A DNA stretch of 64,000 nucleotides from Streptomyces tateyamensis (GCF_003205575.1 NZ_PYBW01000049.1:62001-126000), one strand, 5' to 3'. Positions 55,830-63,911 are shown, counted from the first letter of the stretch. Numbers and translations are program-made. The notes: a model not told the origin generated them from the letters alone.

Positions 55830-57335
55830 ATGGATGAAGGGGAGAACCAGACAGACCGTCAGCCGGAACGAGCGCGGCGCCTTGCGAAGTTCGTGGTGCC
55901 CCGTCAGCGGGGACACGCGCGTGTCGACTGGTCCGGGGAGACAGCCGCACTGTACTGCCGCATCTCGCACGCCAGCGACGACGATCAGACCGGCGTTGAC
56001 CGCCAGGAACGCATCTGCCGAGACATTGCGGAACGCCTGGGGTTGGAGGTCGTTGCCGATTGGGTGTTCGTGGACAACAACCGGTCGGCATGGAACCGAA
56101 ACCGCAAGCGGCCTGGGTGGGACGGCCTGCTCAACGCCGTTCGAGGCGGGCGCGTCCGGCACATCATCACGTACCACCCTGACCGCCTCATGCGTCAGCC
56201 GCACGATCTTGAAGAGCTTTTGCACCTCTCTGACGAGCACGACATCACTCTTCACGGGCAGGCGAACCGGCGGAACTTGGCCGACCCGGACGACCGCTTC
56301 TTTCTGCGCATCGAGGTAGCTCACTCGTGCCGGTCCAGTGATGACACGTCACGTCGACTGCTGGATGAGATGGTTGACCGCGCCCGGGACGGGAAGCCGC
56401 ACGGCGGGAAGCGCCGCTACGGCTACACCCCGTCGGGGCTGGAGATCGTAGCCGCCGAGGCGACCATCGTTCGTGAGGTCTTCTCCAGGTACCTTGACGG
56501 AGACACACCCCAGAAGATCGCCAACGACCTGAACCAGCGGAACGAGCTAACCGCACTCGGCAAGGAGTGGAACCCCCACACCGTGCGTGCCCTGCTGGAC
56601 AGCCCGCACGTGGCGGGCATCCGGGTCTTCCGAGGCGAGGAGATTGGTTCCGGGGAGTGGCCGGCCATCATCGCCCGAGGACTCTGGGAAGAGGTTCGCG
56701 ACCGCCGGTCCTACCGTGCCAAGGCCGAGCCCGCGATCCAGAGCCAGCCTGACCGGTTCTACCTCTTGCGTGGAGTGGTGGTCTGCAAGCGATGCGCCGT
56801 GCGCATGGCGGGATCTGACGGTAAGTACCTCTGCGGACGCAGCCAGCGCACCGACTCGGCCTCATGCGGCCGGAGCGTCTCGGCTGCCACCTTGGAAGCC
56901 TTCGTGAGGGATGCCGCAATCAAGATTCTGGAGCGCTTGGACGTCACCGGGAGCGATGCACCGGCCCGCCTCTCCGCGAGTGATCAGGCAGCCATTGAGG
57001 CCGACCGCCAGGAGCTGAGTGATCTCAAAGAAATGTGGGACGCACGCGAGCTGACTACCCGTGAGTACCGCGCCATGCGCAAGACCGTCGAGGACCGCAT
57101 TGCGGCGGTTCAGAAAAAGCTGATCGTTCGTCCGGTGGTCGAAGTCTTGGCCGGGCTGGTCGGCCCAGACGCCGAGCGCAGTTGGAAGGCCCTTGAGGAG
57201 GCGAAGGCCTATCAGCGGATGAACGCAGTCATGCGGTTCCTGTTCTCAGCAGTGATCATCGATGCGTCGAGCCTTCGAGGCCGGACCTTTGATTACGGCC
57301 GAGTTGAGATCGAGCCCAATCCCATCTTCACCTGA
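55830..57335 (+). CDS. Large serine recombinase (integrase)
   Basis: Catalyses site-specific integration and, with a directionality factor, excision. The 501-residue protein has a 37-residue extension, then the resolvase domain: LYCRISHASDDDQTGVDRQE with nucleophile Ser46, TYHPDRLMRQPHDLEELL with active-site Arg, and KPHGGKRRYGY at the hinge. The recombinase domain (LNQRNELTALGKEWNPHTVR, ALLDSPHVAG) is followed by a zinc ribbon (VVCKRCAVRM, CGRSQ, ASCGRSV) and a coiled coil (about 390-430). It is at the boundary, nine bases after the broken permease. A strong terminator follows. Confidence 0.95.
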   Translation: MDEGENQTDRQPERARRLAKFVVPRQRGHARVDWSGETAALYCRISHASDDDQTGVDRQERICRDIAERLGLEVVADWVFVDNNRSAWNRNRKRPGWDGLLNAVRGGRVRHIITYHPDRLMRQPHDLEELLHLSDEHDITLHGQANRRNLADPDDRFFLRIEVAHSCRSSDDTSRRLLDEMVDRARDGKPHGGKRRYGYTPSGLEIVAAEATIVREVFSRYLDGDTPQKIANDLNQRNELTALGKEWNPHTVRALLDSPHVAGIRVFRGEEIGSGEWPAIIARGLWEEVRDRRSYRAKAEPAIQSQPDRFYLLRGVVVCKRCAVRMAGSDGKYLCGRSQRTDSASCGRSVSAATLEAFVRDAAIKILERLDVTGSDAPARLSASDQAAIEADRQELSDLKEMWDARELTTREYRAMRKTVEDRIAAVQKKLIVRPVVEVLAGLVGPDAERSWKALEEAKAYQRMNAVMRFLFSAVIIDASSLRGRTFDYGRVEIEPNPIFT

Positions 57336-57340
57336 CCAAC

Positions 57341-57384
57341 GACAGCCGGTTGGGATCCTTGGAGAAGGATCCCAACCGGCTGTC
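57341..57384. terminator. Perfect 20-bp hairpin, bidirectional terminator
   Basis: GACAGCCGGTTGGGATCCTT (57341-57360) pairs without mismatch with the segment 57365-57384 around a GGAG loop. It lies six bases after the recombinase stop and touches the stop codon of the leftward 60-codon gene, so it ends both transcripts. Confidence 0.93.
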
Positions 57385-57565
57385 AGTCGCTTTCTACGTC
57401 CTGGCATAGCTCCAGGAGTCGCGCCAACCGCTCTGCGCTCTCAAAACTGATCTTGCGGGGAAACCGAGCGCACACCCGTTCCAAGTGCCATTCACGGCTT
57501 TGGCGTTCGGCACTTGGTCCGTTCGTGTCAGTGGCCGGCCTACGCCCCGCCGCCTCAGGTTCCAT
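57383..57565 (-). CDS. Small hypothetical protein next to rep (candidate directionality factor)
   Basis: A 60-residue, charged protein; the C-terminal half (LERVCARFPRKISFESAERL, ARLLELCQDVESD) is probably helical. Its ATG 57565 lies inside the last codons of the rep gene (11-base overlap), so it is translated by coupling. In pSAM2 the excisionase gene xis sits at the same place between repSA and int, but this sequence does not show the MerR-like Xis HTH. Serine recombinases need an unrelated, often small directionality factor, so this is a positional candidate only. Confidence 0.55.
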   Translation of the reverse strand: MEPEAAGRRPATDTNGPSAERQSREWHLERVCARFPRKISFESAERLARLLELCQDVESD

Positions 57566-59054
57566 GATCAGCCCCCGCCTGCCGAGGCCGCTCAGCCCCG
57601 CCGGATCCCCGCCGCGCCCCACCCACCCACCCTGGGATCAGGTAGTGCCTGGCGAGGTCGCGTGCCCGCTTACGCTCAGCGGCCATTCCGGCAGCGATCT
57701 CGGCTTCCGCGACCGTGTGCCCCGAGCCCGCGAACCACCAGGTCGACACCGTGACTTCGTCCACCCCGGCCGGGGCCAGCCCCTTGGCCACCCGCACCCA
57801 GGCCTGCCGCTCAGCCCGCAAGCTCTTGAACGTGGTCGAGAACACCCGGGTCTTCGTCAGGCAGTGCCCCCGGTACCCGAGCTGGTGAGCCACCGCCCGA
57901 AGCCGCAGCCCGGCCAGCTCCACCAGGCCGCCCAGCCGCCAACACGTCCCGATCAACGCCCGCACATGCCCTGTGACGGACAGTGAGGCGATCTGTTCCG
58001 CTCCGCGGATTGGCCGATCGACCGACCCCGCACCGTCCACACCCTTGGTGGTGTACTTCGCCAGATACGCGGCAACCTTCTCGTCCACCGCCCCCTGATC
58101 ACCCGTGCTCGTGATCGCGTGCACATCCAACTGCGTGCCGAACCCGAGCCGCCGAGCCCCGACCGCCGCCGACTCCGGCACCCGCAACGCCACCGCCAAC
58201 GCGGCCGAACGGACCACCTGACCCAGCAGCCCGGCCGACGCCCATCCCGGCGGAGCCTCACCCGGACCGGACGGCCCGTCGAACCGCAGCACCGCATGGA
58301 AGTGGACCAGGCCCCGGCGCTGGTACTCCGCAACCTTCGCCGCCGACACCCGCACCAGCCGCCGCACCTCGCTGCGACCGACCCCCGCATGCCGCGCAAC
58401 GTGGTGGTACAGGTTGTCGGTGAACGCCTTCCACAAGGCCCCGGCGTGCGCGTTCCACAGCACGTGCCCCGTGTAGTCGTAGCAGCCGGCGCACAGCGGC
58501 TGACCCACCACCGGATCCGTCTCGGTGTGCTGGCCGCCACAACCGAGCGAACGCCCGTGCTCGCAGCTGGCCCGGCGGTACCGGTGACAGACGCCCGCCC
58601 GGTGCACCGCCCCGAAGCTCGGAGCCGTGAGCGTGGCGAACACCATCGGCCGCCGTGCCACCGCCCCCGGGACGCCCTTGCCGCCCACCAGCCCGGAGCG
58701 GACCACCTGCCACGCATCCCCCTGATACAGGCGCGAGCACGGCTCACAGCGCGTCGCCCGACGGTTGCGGCACCGCACCGCCAACCGGCCCCCCGGCTCA
58801 TCACGGGTCGAGTACCGGCGCACCAACTCACCCGTCACCCGGTCGAACGTCTGCGAGCCCCCGGCCAGGTACACCGGATGAGCACACCCACCCGTCGCCG
58901 CGATCTGCTCCAACCACCGCTCACGGCCCGGCATCTGCCCCAGCCGCACCAGATCCCGATCACACTCACTCAGGGCCCGAAGCCGCGCGTCCCGGGCCAG
59001 GAACGCGCGGCGGGCCACCACCGAATCGAACGGACTACCGCTGTGCACCGTCAT
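57555..59054 (-). CDS. RepSA-like replication initiator (HUH type)
   Basis: A 499-residue rolling-circle initiator of AICEs. It has Cys-rich N-terminal zinc motifs (CRNRRATRCEPC, CHRYRRASCEHG, LCAGC), the HUH motif LVHFHAVLRFDG (His251, His253), and YLAKYTTKG with candidate nicking tyrosines Tyr330 and Tyr334. This matches RepSA of pSAM2, which nicks and replicates the excised circle. Start ATG 59054 overlaps the stop of the 37-codon gene (ATGA). The small gene at 57383-57565 follows with an 11-base overlap. Confidence 0.92.
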   Translation of the reverse strand: MTVHSGSPFDSVVARRAFLARDARLRALSECDRDLVRLGQMPGRERWLEQIAATGGCAHPVYLAGGSQTFDRVTGELVRRYSTRDEPGGRLAVRCRNRRATRCEPCSRLYQGDAWQVVRSGLVGGKGVPGAVARRPMVFATLTAPSFGAVHRAGVCHRYRRASCEHGRSLGCGGQHTETDPVVGQPLCAGCYDYTGHVLWNAHAGALWKAFTDNLYHHVARHAGVGRSEVRRLVRVSAAKVAEYQRRGLVHFHAVLRFDGPSGPGEAPPGWASAGLLGQVVRSAALAVALRVPESAAVGARRLGFGTQLDVHAITSTGDQGAVDEKVAAYLAKYTTKGVDGAGSVDRPIRGAEQIASLSVTGHVRALIGTCWRLGGLVELAGLRLRAVAHQLGYRGHCLTKTRVFSTTFKSLRAERQAWVRVAKGLAPAGVDEVTVSTWWFAGSGHTVAEAEIAAGMAAERKRARDLARHYLIPGWVGGARRGSGGAERPRQAGADHGT

Positions 59055-59164
59055 GGCGGATGACTCCACTCAAAGCAGGGCCGCCGCCCCGGCCGCACCA
59101 GGCACAACCCGGCACGGCCGAAAGCGACGAACGGACACGAGACAGGGATTGGTCGTGGTCGCAT
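59051..59164 (-). CDS. 37-residue protein coupled to rep
   Basis: Starts ATG 59164 behind CTGGAG and encodes a basic, Cys-containing peptide (MRPRPIPVSCPFVAFGRAGL, then CLVRPGRRPCFEWSH). Its TGA overlaps the rep start (ATGA), which argues that it is translated. The leader TCGAACTGGAGT before it is repeated before the 59325 gene. Small genes ahead of rep are common in AICEs; function unknown. Confidence 0.5.
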   Translation of the reverse strand: MRPRPIPVSCPFVAFGRAGLCLVRPGRRPCFEWSHPP

Positions 59165-59202
59165 GGGAACTCCAGTTCGAATAGAAGAAGGCAGGTCCGG
59201 GC

Positions 59203-59325
59203 TCACAAGTGCCGCAGCACCCACGTGACGATCGTGGTCACCGGCTCCACCAGGTGAGCTCGGTCCAGGTACAGCCGCAGCGCCCTGGCTACCGAGAGCC
59301 GCCAGGCGTGTGCAACACGCCACAT
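59203..59325 (-). CDS. 40-residue amphipathic or membrane peptide
   Basis: Starts ATG 59325 behind CTGGAG at seven bases. The sequence MWRVAHAWRLSVARALRLYL, then DRAHLVEPVTTIVTWVLRHL is basic with two amphipathic or membrane-active stretches. Position between the FtsK unit and rep is where AICEs and Streptomyces plasmids carry small Spd (spread) or transfer peptides. Coding is inferred from ribosome site and context. Confidence 0.5.
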   Translation of the reverse strand: MWRVAHAWRLSVARALRLYLDRAHLVEPVTTIVTWVLRHL

Positions 59326-59342
59326 GCGCACTCCAGTTCGAT

Positions 59343-59534
59343 TCAATAGGTGTGGGTCAGGCCCTGGAGCAGCCACTCCACGACCGCGAAGACCGGCGTG
59401 GCCAAAACCGTGCGGTCCAGGCACATCCCGAACAGGGTCAGCAGGACCAGCTGCCAGGTCAAGATCCAACCGACCCTGTTCAGCAGGACGATGGCCGCGA
59501 ACAGCAGGCCCACCAGCGGCAGGGACACGCTCAC
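59343..59534 (-). CDS. Small membrane protein of transfer operon
   Basis: A 63-residue protein with two hydrophobic helices (SLPLVGLLFAAIVLLNRVGW, LTWQLVLLTLFGMCL). GTG 59534 overlaps the FtsK-type stop (GTGA), so it is translationally coupled. Small membrane proteins of this sort follow tra genes in pSAM2-like elements and are thought to help intramycelial spreading; no direct motif supports this. Confidence 0.65.
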   Translation of the reverse strand: MSVSLPLVGLLFAAIVLLNRVGWILTWQLVLLTLFGMCLDRTVLATPVFAVVEWLLQGLTHTY

Positions 59535-60874
59535 GCCGCACCACCCCCGGCCGCCCACAACTCATCCAGCCCCGGGGCCAGGTGCGCGTACTCCTCCGCG
59601 ACCTTGCGCGCCTGCTCCACCGTGACCACGTGCGTGCGCGCCCGCAGGAACCCGCCCGTCGACGTGTCCGACACCAGCGCCGTGCCCGGCATGTCGGCAC
59701 TGATCGCCTGCACCGCGTCCACCGCATCCGGAGCCGTGTCACCCAGCACCATTTCTGCCGTGCCCTTGTCCAGCACCCGGAACGCGATCCGCCCCGCCAA
59801 CTGCGACCGGATCGCCGTTGCCCCAGGCCCCAGGTCCGAACCGAACCGCTGCCCCGCGACCACCAGGTGCACCCCCAGCGCCGCGCCGAGCTGACCGATC
59901 CGCAGCAGCGCCGTCGAACACTGCGCCACCTCGTTCTTCTCCGCGCTGCTGGCCATCAGGAACAACTCGGCCACCTCGTCCACGAACACCACGATCGGCA
60001 CCGGCTGCAACAGCCTGGGCAGCTCCCACACCGAGCGCACCCCCTCAGCCCGGCACCGCGCCATCCGACCAGTCATGATCTCCACCAGCCGATCCAGCAG
60101 CGGCCCCGCCTCAGCCCGACTCGACGCCAGCGCAGTCAGCCGGCGCTCGAACAGCCCCAGCTCCATCGCCCCCTTCAAGTCGATCCCCACCAGCGCGACC
60201 TTCTGACGCGCCAACTGCGCCACCAGCGCGGCGATCAGCGTCGACTTACCCGAACGAGTCGCGCCCACCGCCAGCACATGCGGGGTCTCACGCAGGTTCA
60301 CCCGCCACCACACACCCGTCTCCAGGATCCCGACCACCGCCGAGAGCCGGCCCGCCGAGCGCACCTGCGGCACGAACGGCACCGCCAGCGGATCCCACGC
60401 CTGGGCCCGCAACACCACGAACCCGCGCTTCTCACTGATCGCCCGCACCGCGAACACCCGCCACGCGTGCACCATCGCCTCAGCCGCCGCCGCGTACTGC
60501 TCCGGCACCTGCCCCGGGTGCAGCCGCACCACGACTTCCAGGCCGCCCAGGCGCCAGCGCGGGAGGGACAGCTTCGGCTTGACCAGCTTGAGCGCGCGAC
60601 CGCGCACCACCACCTGGTTCACGACCGCCAGTTGAGAACGCTTGGCCACCGACAGGTTCTGCACCTCCGCCAACCGGCGCCAGGTCCACAGCACCCGCGC
60701 CACCGCCACCGGGAACCCCGCCAGCGCCCACCACGCATGCGGGTGAGCCCGACGCAGCCACGGCGACGCCGACGCCAGACCCCCAACCACCAGCGCCCCG
60801 ACCACCAGCAGCCACAGCCCCAGCGGCACCCCGTGCCCCGCCGGCGCAGCCGCCAACCACGCGACCGTTCGCAT
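59531..60874 (-). CDS. FtsK/SpoIIIE-type DNA translocase (TraSA/TraB-like)
   Basis: Pumps double-stranded DNA between hyphae during AICE conjugation. The 447-residue protein has two N-terminal membrane helices (LGLWLLVVGALVVGGLAS, WWALAGFPVAVARVLW), Walker A GATRSGKST (204-212), Walker B PIVVFVDEVAELF and a sensor-like VAGQRFGSDLGPGA. It lacks an obvious gamma-type long C-terminal extension but has a helical end. The start ATG 60874 overlaps the RDD gene stop (TGATG). Confidence 0.92.
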   Translation of the reverse strand: MRTVAWLAAAPAGHGVPLGLWLLVVGALVVGGLASASPWLRRAHPHAWWALAGFPVAVARVLWTWRRLAEVQNLSVAKRSQLAVVNQVVVRGRALKLVKPKLSLPRWRLGGLEVVVRLHPGQVPEQYAAAAEAMVHAWRVFAVRAISEKRGFVVLRAQAWDPLAVPFVPQVRSAGRLSAVVGILETGVWWRVNLRETPHVLAVGATRSGKSTLIAALVAQLARQKVALVGIDLKGAMELGLFERRLTALASSRAEAGPLLDRLVEIMTGRMARCRAEGVRSVWELPRLLQPVPIVVFVDEVAELFLMASSAEKNEVAQCSTALLRIGQLGAALGVHLVVAGQRFGSDLGPGATAIRSQLAGRIAFRVLDKGTAEMVLGDTAPDAVDAVQAISADMPGTALVSDTSTGGFLRARTHVVTVEQARKVAEEYAHLAPGLDELWAAGGGAA

Positions 60875-61425
60875 CACTTCACCACCTCCGCCATCTGATT
60901 GATCACACTGATTTCCACCACGACCGTGCGCGCGACCTGGTCCGCGAACGTCTGACGCCGCACGTGCACCAGCGGCCTGATGAACCCGAAGAACAGCGGC
61001 GCCACGTCCACGAGATGCAGACCCAGGCGCACCAGCGAACGCGCCACCCCCACCGGACGACCCGTGTCCTCATCCACCGTCACAATCCCCAGCAGCCGCT
61101 GCCCCAGCGACTGACCCGTAGCCCCGCGCTCCGCCGCCTGCCACACCAGGAAGCCCAACCCACAGACCCAGTAACCGGACTGGAACCACGACTGCATCTG
61201 CACCCCCAGCAGCAGACCCACCGCCTGAACCAGCGCGAACACCGGCCGCGCCACGTACAGGAACGTCGTGTACGCGCTCATCACCCCTGTAGCGATGGAC
61301 AGTTCGAGCAGGGCCGCCGCCGCCCGCGCATTCGGCGACGCCAACCCCGGCAGCGCCTGCTGCCGCGCCTGTTTCGGTACCCGACCCGGGCCGATCAGCG
61401 CCCGCCACCGTGCCTCCTGACTCAC
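60874..61425 (-). CDS. RDD-family membrane protein
   Basis: A 183-residue protein with three or four hydrophobic helices (SIATGVMSAYTTFLYVARPV, FALVQAVGLLLGV, YWVCGLGFLVWQAA) and the RDD-type loop ATGQSLGQRLLGIVTVDEDT plus RQTFADQVARTVVV. Present in several AICE transfer operons; may assist the translocase. GTG 61425 overlaps the previous stop (GTGA). Confidence 0.8.
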   Translation of the reverse strand: MSQEARWRALIGPGRVPKQARQQALPGLASPNARAAAALLELSIATGVMSAYTTFLYVARPVFALVQAVGLLLGVQMQSWFQSGYWVCGLGFLVWQAAERGATGQSLGQRLLGIVTVDEDTGRPVGVARSLVRLGLHLVDVAPLFFGFIRPLVHVRRQTFADQVARTVVVEISVINQMAEVVK

Positions 61426-61718
61426 AACCCCTCCCACACCGCAGCAGAGTCGACGGCAGGCGCTGACGCGCCGGCCTCACCGTGCAGTCCGCCACCCAGG
61501 TCCATCGGGGGCAGCTCCACCCCGTGTTCGGTCGCCAGGCGCACCAACTCCGCTTCGAGCTGACCGGCCAGCACCGCCGCATCCTGGGCCATGACCGTGA
61601 TCACCGCGAACAGGAACCGGTACGTCCCCCACTCCAAGCCGGGCTCAATCTCGGCCGCCAACTCACCGATGTCCGCGAGCCGTTCGCGAAGGTGGGTCCA
61701 GTCCCGCTCGGCGCTCAC
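61422..61718 (-). CDS. Hypothetical protein of AICE transfer operon
   Basis: A 98-residue, mostly helical acidic protein (WTHLRERLADIGELAAEIEP, FLFAVITVMAQDAAVLAGQL, EAELVRLATEHG). No motif recognised. Overlaps both neighbours by four bases (GTGA), placing it firmly in the transfer operon. Confidence 0.7.
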   Translation of the reverse strand: MSAERDWTHLRERLADIGELAAEIEPGLEWGTYRFLFAVITVMAQDAAVLAGQLEAELVRLATEHGVELPPMDLGGGLHGEAGASAPAVDSAAVWEGL

Positions 61719-62083
61719 TTCTCCACCGCCCGCGCCGGACGAGGATCAGCCGGCGGACGGGGCGGCGTCTCCACCGCGACCGTCACCTTTTCGGCCCGGT
61801 AGGCCAGCCCCGTACGGCCGTTCATCTCCCACCAGAACGCGTCCAGGCCGTGAACCTCCACCACCCGGCCCGGCTCCACTCCCACCGGCTCACCCGCAAC
61901 CGAGATCTCCACCAGCGCCGTCTTGCGACCCTCCGGCCGCACCGCGACCGTCACCGCCCACACCTGCACACCCTCGGCGTTGGACTTGACCTCGCCCGTC
62001 TCCGGATCGACCTTCGCCTCCACCGAGACGCACATCGCCACCCCGAGCCGCCCCATGTCCAACGGCAGATTCTTCAAGGTCAC
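61715..62083 (-). CDS. SCO3933-family regulatory protein
   Basis: A 122-residue protein first in the leftward transfer operon. LPLDMGRLGVAMCVSVEAKV, DPETGEVKSN, VVEVHGLDAFWWEMNGRTGL, then AYRAEKVT match the small AICE proteins annotated as SCO3933 family, with an OB-like beta fold. Role thought to be regulatory; not established. GTG 62083 follows GGAGG. Confidence 0.8.
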   Translation of the reverse strand: MTLKNLPLDMGRLGVAMCVSVEAKVDPETGEVKSNAEGVQVWAVTVAVRPEGRKTALVEISVAGEPVGVEPGRVVEVHGLDAFWWEMNGRTGLAYRAEKVTVAVETPPRPPADPRPARAVEK

Positions 62084-62110
62084 AGCACACCTCCACCCCC
62101 GGACGACCGA

Positions 62111-62223
62111 CCTAACGTTAGGCAGTCGTCATGATGAATTTGCTTGGAGGTGAAGCATGCGCCCACTTGACTCCAAGCGCAAGCAGATTCATCCTGACAA
62201 CAACTGAATATGATCGTGATCAT
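62111..62223. promoter_or_regulatory. Divergent control region with three inverted repeats
   Basis: CCTAACGTTAGG (62111-62122) is a perfect 12-bp palindrome. GTCATGATGAATTTGCTTG (62128-62146) pairs with CAAGCAGATTCATCCTGAC (62180-62198) over 19 positions with two mismatches. ATGATC-GT-GATCAT (62210-62223) is a perfect 6+2+6 palindrome. They lie between the leftward transfer operon and the gntR gene, the place where KorSA-type repressors bind in pSAM2. Which repeat is the true operator is unknown. Confidence 0.65.
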
Positions 62224-62298
62224 GGCGTCTGATCAGCCAAGACGACCCAAAAATCTCGTTCGAAGACGACGCGACGACACCCACGGCAGGGGAAGCAC

Positions 62299-63048
62299 AT
62301 GGCGGTCCGACCCAACGCCCTCTATCAGCAGGTCGCAGCCGAGATGCGCAAGAAGATCAAGCGCGGCACCTGGAAGGCCGGCGAGCAGATCCCCACAGAG
62401 GAGAAGCTCACAGCCGCATTCGGCGTCTCCCGCCCCACCATCCGCCAAGCCGTCGCCGAGCTGCGCGCCGAAGGGCTCCTAGACGTCCAGCAGGGCCGAG
62501 GCAGCTACGTCCGCTACCTCGAACCACCCACAGAAACCGTCTGGATCGACCAGGCCGTCACTTGGGACGGCACCCGCTACGACCGCGTGACCCAGTGGCA
62601 CACCGAAGGCGACCCCACCACACTCCGCGTGCGGATCGATTCCGCGGCCGCCGACTGCCTGCACGTCGAAGAAGGCGAAGCCGCCTACCTGGTGTCCCGC
62701 ACCATGGTCCACGAGTCCAGCCGCACCCGGGCCAAGCACACCACGTTGTTGCCCATGGAAGCCATCGCCGGGACCCCGCTCGCCGACCACCCCGCCGTGT
62801 CCGCACCCGACGCCTACACCCAACTCCACGCCACACACGGCCCATTGCTCTGGCGCGAAGCCATCACCGCCCGAACCCCCGCTCCCGACGAACGCGCCGC
62901 ACTCCAACTCACCGACACCGTGCCGGTTTTGGTGTCACAACGCCTCACGATGGCCGACAACGGCACACGCCGACTCATCCTCGAAACCACCACCGTCGGA
63001 GCCAACGGCACGAACGTGATCTACACCCACGGGCCGAGCCCGCTCTGA
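62299..63048 (+). CDS. GntR-family regulator with UTRA domain (KorSA/TraR-like)
   Basis: A 249-residue repressor: N-terminal GntR winged helix (LYQQVAAEMRKKIKRGTWKA, GEQIPTEEKLTAAFGVSRPT, IRQAVAELRAEGLLDVQQGR), then a UTRA ligand domain (about 90-245). In pSAM2, KorSA is of this family and represses the activator of transfer and replication, keeping the element integrated. ATG 62299 follows AGGGGAAG. It faces inverted repeats that may be its operators. Confidence 0.92.
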   Translation: MAVRPNALYQQVAAEMRKKIKRGTWKAGEQIPTEEKLTAAFGVSRPTIRQAVAELRAEGLLDVQQGRGSYVRYLEPPTETVWIDQAVTWDGTRYDRVTQWHTEGDPTTLRVRIDSAAADCLHVEEGEAAYLVSRTMVHESSRTRAKHTTLLPMEAIAGTPLADHPAVSAPDAYTQLHATHGPLLWREAITARTPAPDERAALQLTDTVPVLVSQRLTMADNGTRRLILETTTVGANGTNVIYTHGPSPL

Positions 63049-63092
63049 TCTCTGCGCCCGGCAGCCGTCGAAAACTGTCTTTACCTTCTCAA

Positions 63093-63112
63093 GGCGGCGC
63101 GTTCGCGCCGCC
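63093..63112 (+). terminator. GC hairpin after gntR
   Basis: GGCGGCGC (63093) pairs with GCGCCGCC (to 63112) around GTTC, followed at once by a second GGGGCGGC/GCCGCCCC pairing (63114-63134). Located 45 bases after the gntR stop. Confidence 0.7.
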
Positions 63113-63214
63113 GGGGGCGGCCTTGCCGCCCCGACCGGGCTGCGGCCTGGCGGCCGGTCCCGGTCGGGCGGCCGGCTCGCCCCCGACCCACGAAGACCCC
63201 CAGAAGGCAAGCCA

Positions 63215-63544
63215 CTACGCAGAGCCCGGCTCCGGCTCACGCCGGCCGACCATTCGGTCGAGTACCTCGCACAGCCTCAGCGCCCCGGCCGGAGTCGCCT
63301 TCACGTGCACCACCCCAAGGCCGTCATCCGACCAACCCGCCTGCGCCCGAACCGCGTCCGGCCCCGTCAGGCCGAACTCACCCAGCGCCCGGTTCAGCCG
63401 GTCGGCAACGGCACGCGCCTCGCGCCACGCACCTGCGTAGTCCACCCCTGGCAAGACCGCACCACCGCCCCCGAGGAAGAATCTTCCCGCCTCGTCCCCC
63501 TCCTCAGGCGCATCCATCCCACCCGGCTCAAAGTGCTCGTTCAT
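63215..63544 (-). CDS. Hypothetical protein of the integrative element
   Basis: A 109-residue protein. The middle (VDYAGAWREARAVADRLNRA, LGEFGLTGPDAVRAQAGW) and DDGLGVVHVKATPAGALRLC, then EVLDRMVG suggest a mixed alpha/beta fold; a Gly-rich stretch precedes it. ATG 63544 is preceded by GGTGGGG. Similar small proteins occur in AICEs but I cannot name a family. Confidence 0.6.
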   Translation of the reverse strand: MNEHFEPGGMDAPEEGDEAGRFFLGGGGAVLPGVDYAGAWREARAVADRLNRALGEFGLTGPDAVRAQAGWSDDGLGVVHVKATPAGALRLCEVLDRMVGRREPEPGSA

Positions 63545-63706
63545 CCCCACCCGCCACACAGGTTGTTATCCGTTCAACAACACCCGAGCGACCCACTGTA
63601 ACAACGCGGTCACGGCACGCGGGGCCGCAGCGCGGTAAAACTCCTGTGTTTTTTGGCATATGCCAGAGCGCTAAGCAGGCGCAAGACGGGACGAAGCAAC
63701 GCAGAA

Positions 63707-63739
63707 GGCCCCGCTCGGCAGACATCGCCGAACGGGGCC
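63707..63739 (-). terminator. Hairpin after the zinc-finger-like gene
   Basis: GGCCCCGCTCGGC (63707-63719) pairs with GCCGAACGGGGCC (63727-63739) with one two-base internal mismatch. It lies 17 bases beyond the stop of the leftward gene at 63756, followed on that strand by a T-richer stretch. Confidence 0.75.
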
Positions 63740-63755
63740 CGGTGGGCAGCTGGTA

Positions 63756-63911
63756 CTACCGGTCGCCCAACAAGCGCCGCAGAATCGGGGCGCATCGCAG
63801 GCACGCCCACACCGCAAGTGCCGGACCGCTGCGCATCGGCAGCGCGCCCACGCGCACCGGGATCAACGGGACGGTGTAGCAGCGCACGCAGTGCGGGGGG
63901 TCGATCATCAT
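63756..63911 (-). CDS. 51-residue protein with two CxxC motifs
   Basis: ATG 63911 (second ATG at 63908) encodes a small protein with DPPHCVRCYTVPLIPV near the start and WACLRCAPILRR near the end, which could bind one zinc ion through four cysteines. Its start overlaps the stop of the upstream gene (ATGA), and a terminator follows, both supporting expression. Small zinc proteins are frequent in AICEs. Function unknown. Confidence 0.6.
   Translation of the reverse strand: MMIDPPHCVRCYTVPLIPVRVGALPMRSGPALAVWACLRCAPILRRLLGDR

Noticed and set aside
63528-63725. 65-codon minus-strand ORF between the CxxC gene and the 109-residue gene
   Set aside because: Starts inside the hairpin, has no ribosome site, and the stretch 63545-63755 shows no coding bias.
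63646-63879. 77-codon plus-strand ORF near the right end
   Set aside because: It is antisense to the CxxC gene and runs through that gene's terminator; composition is Arg/Ser-rich.
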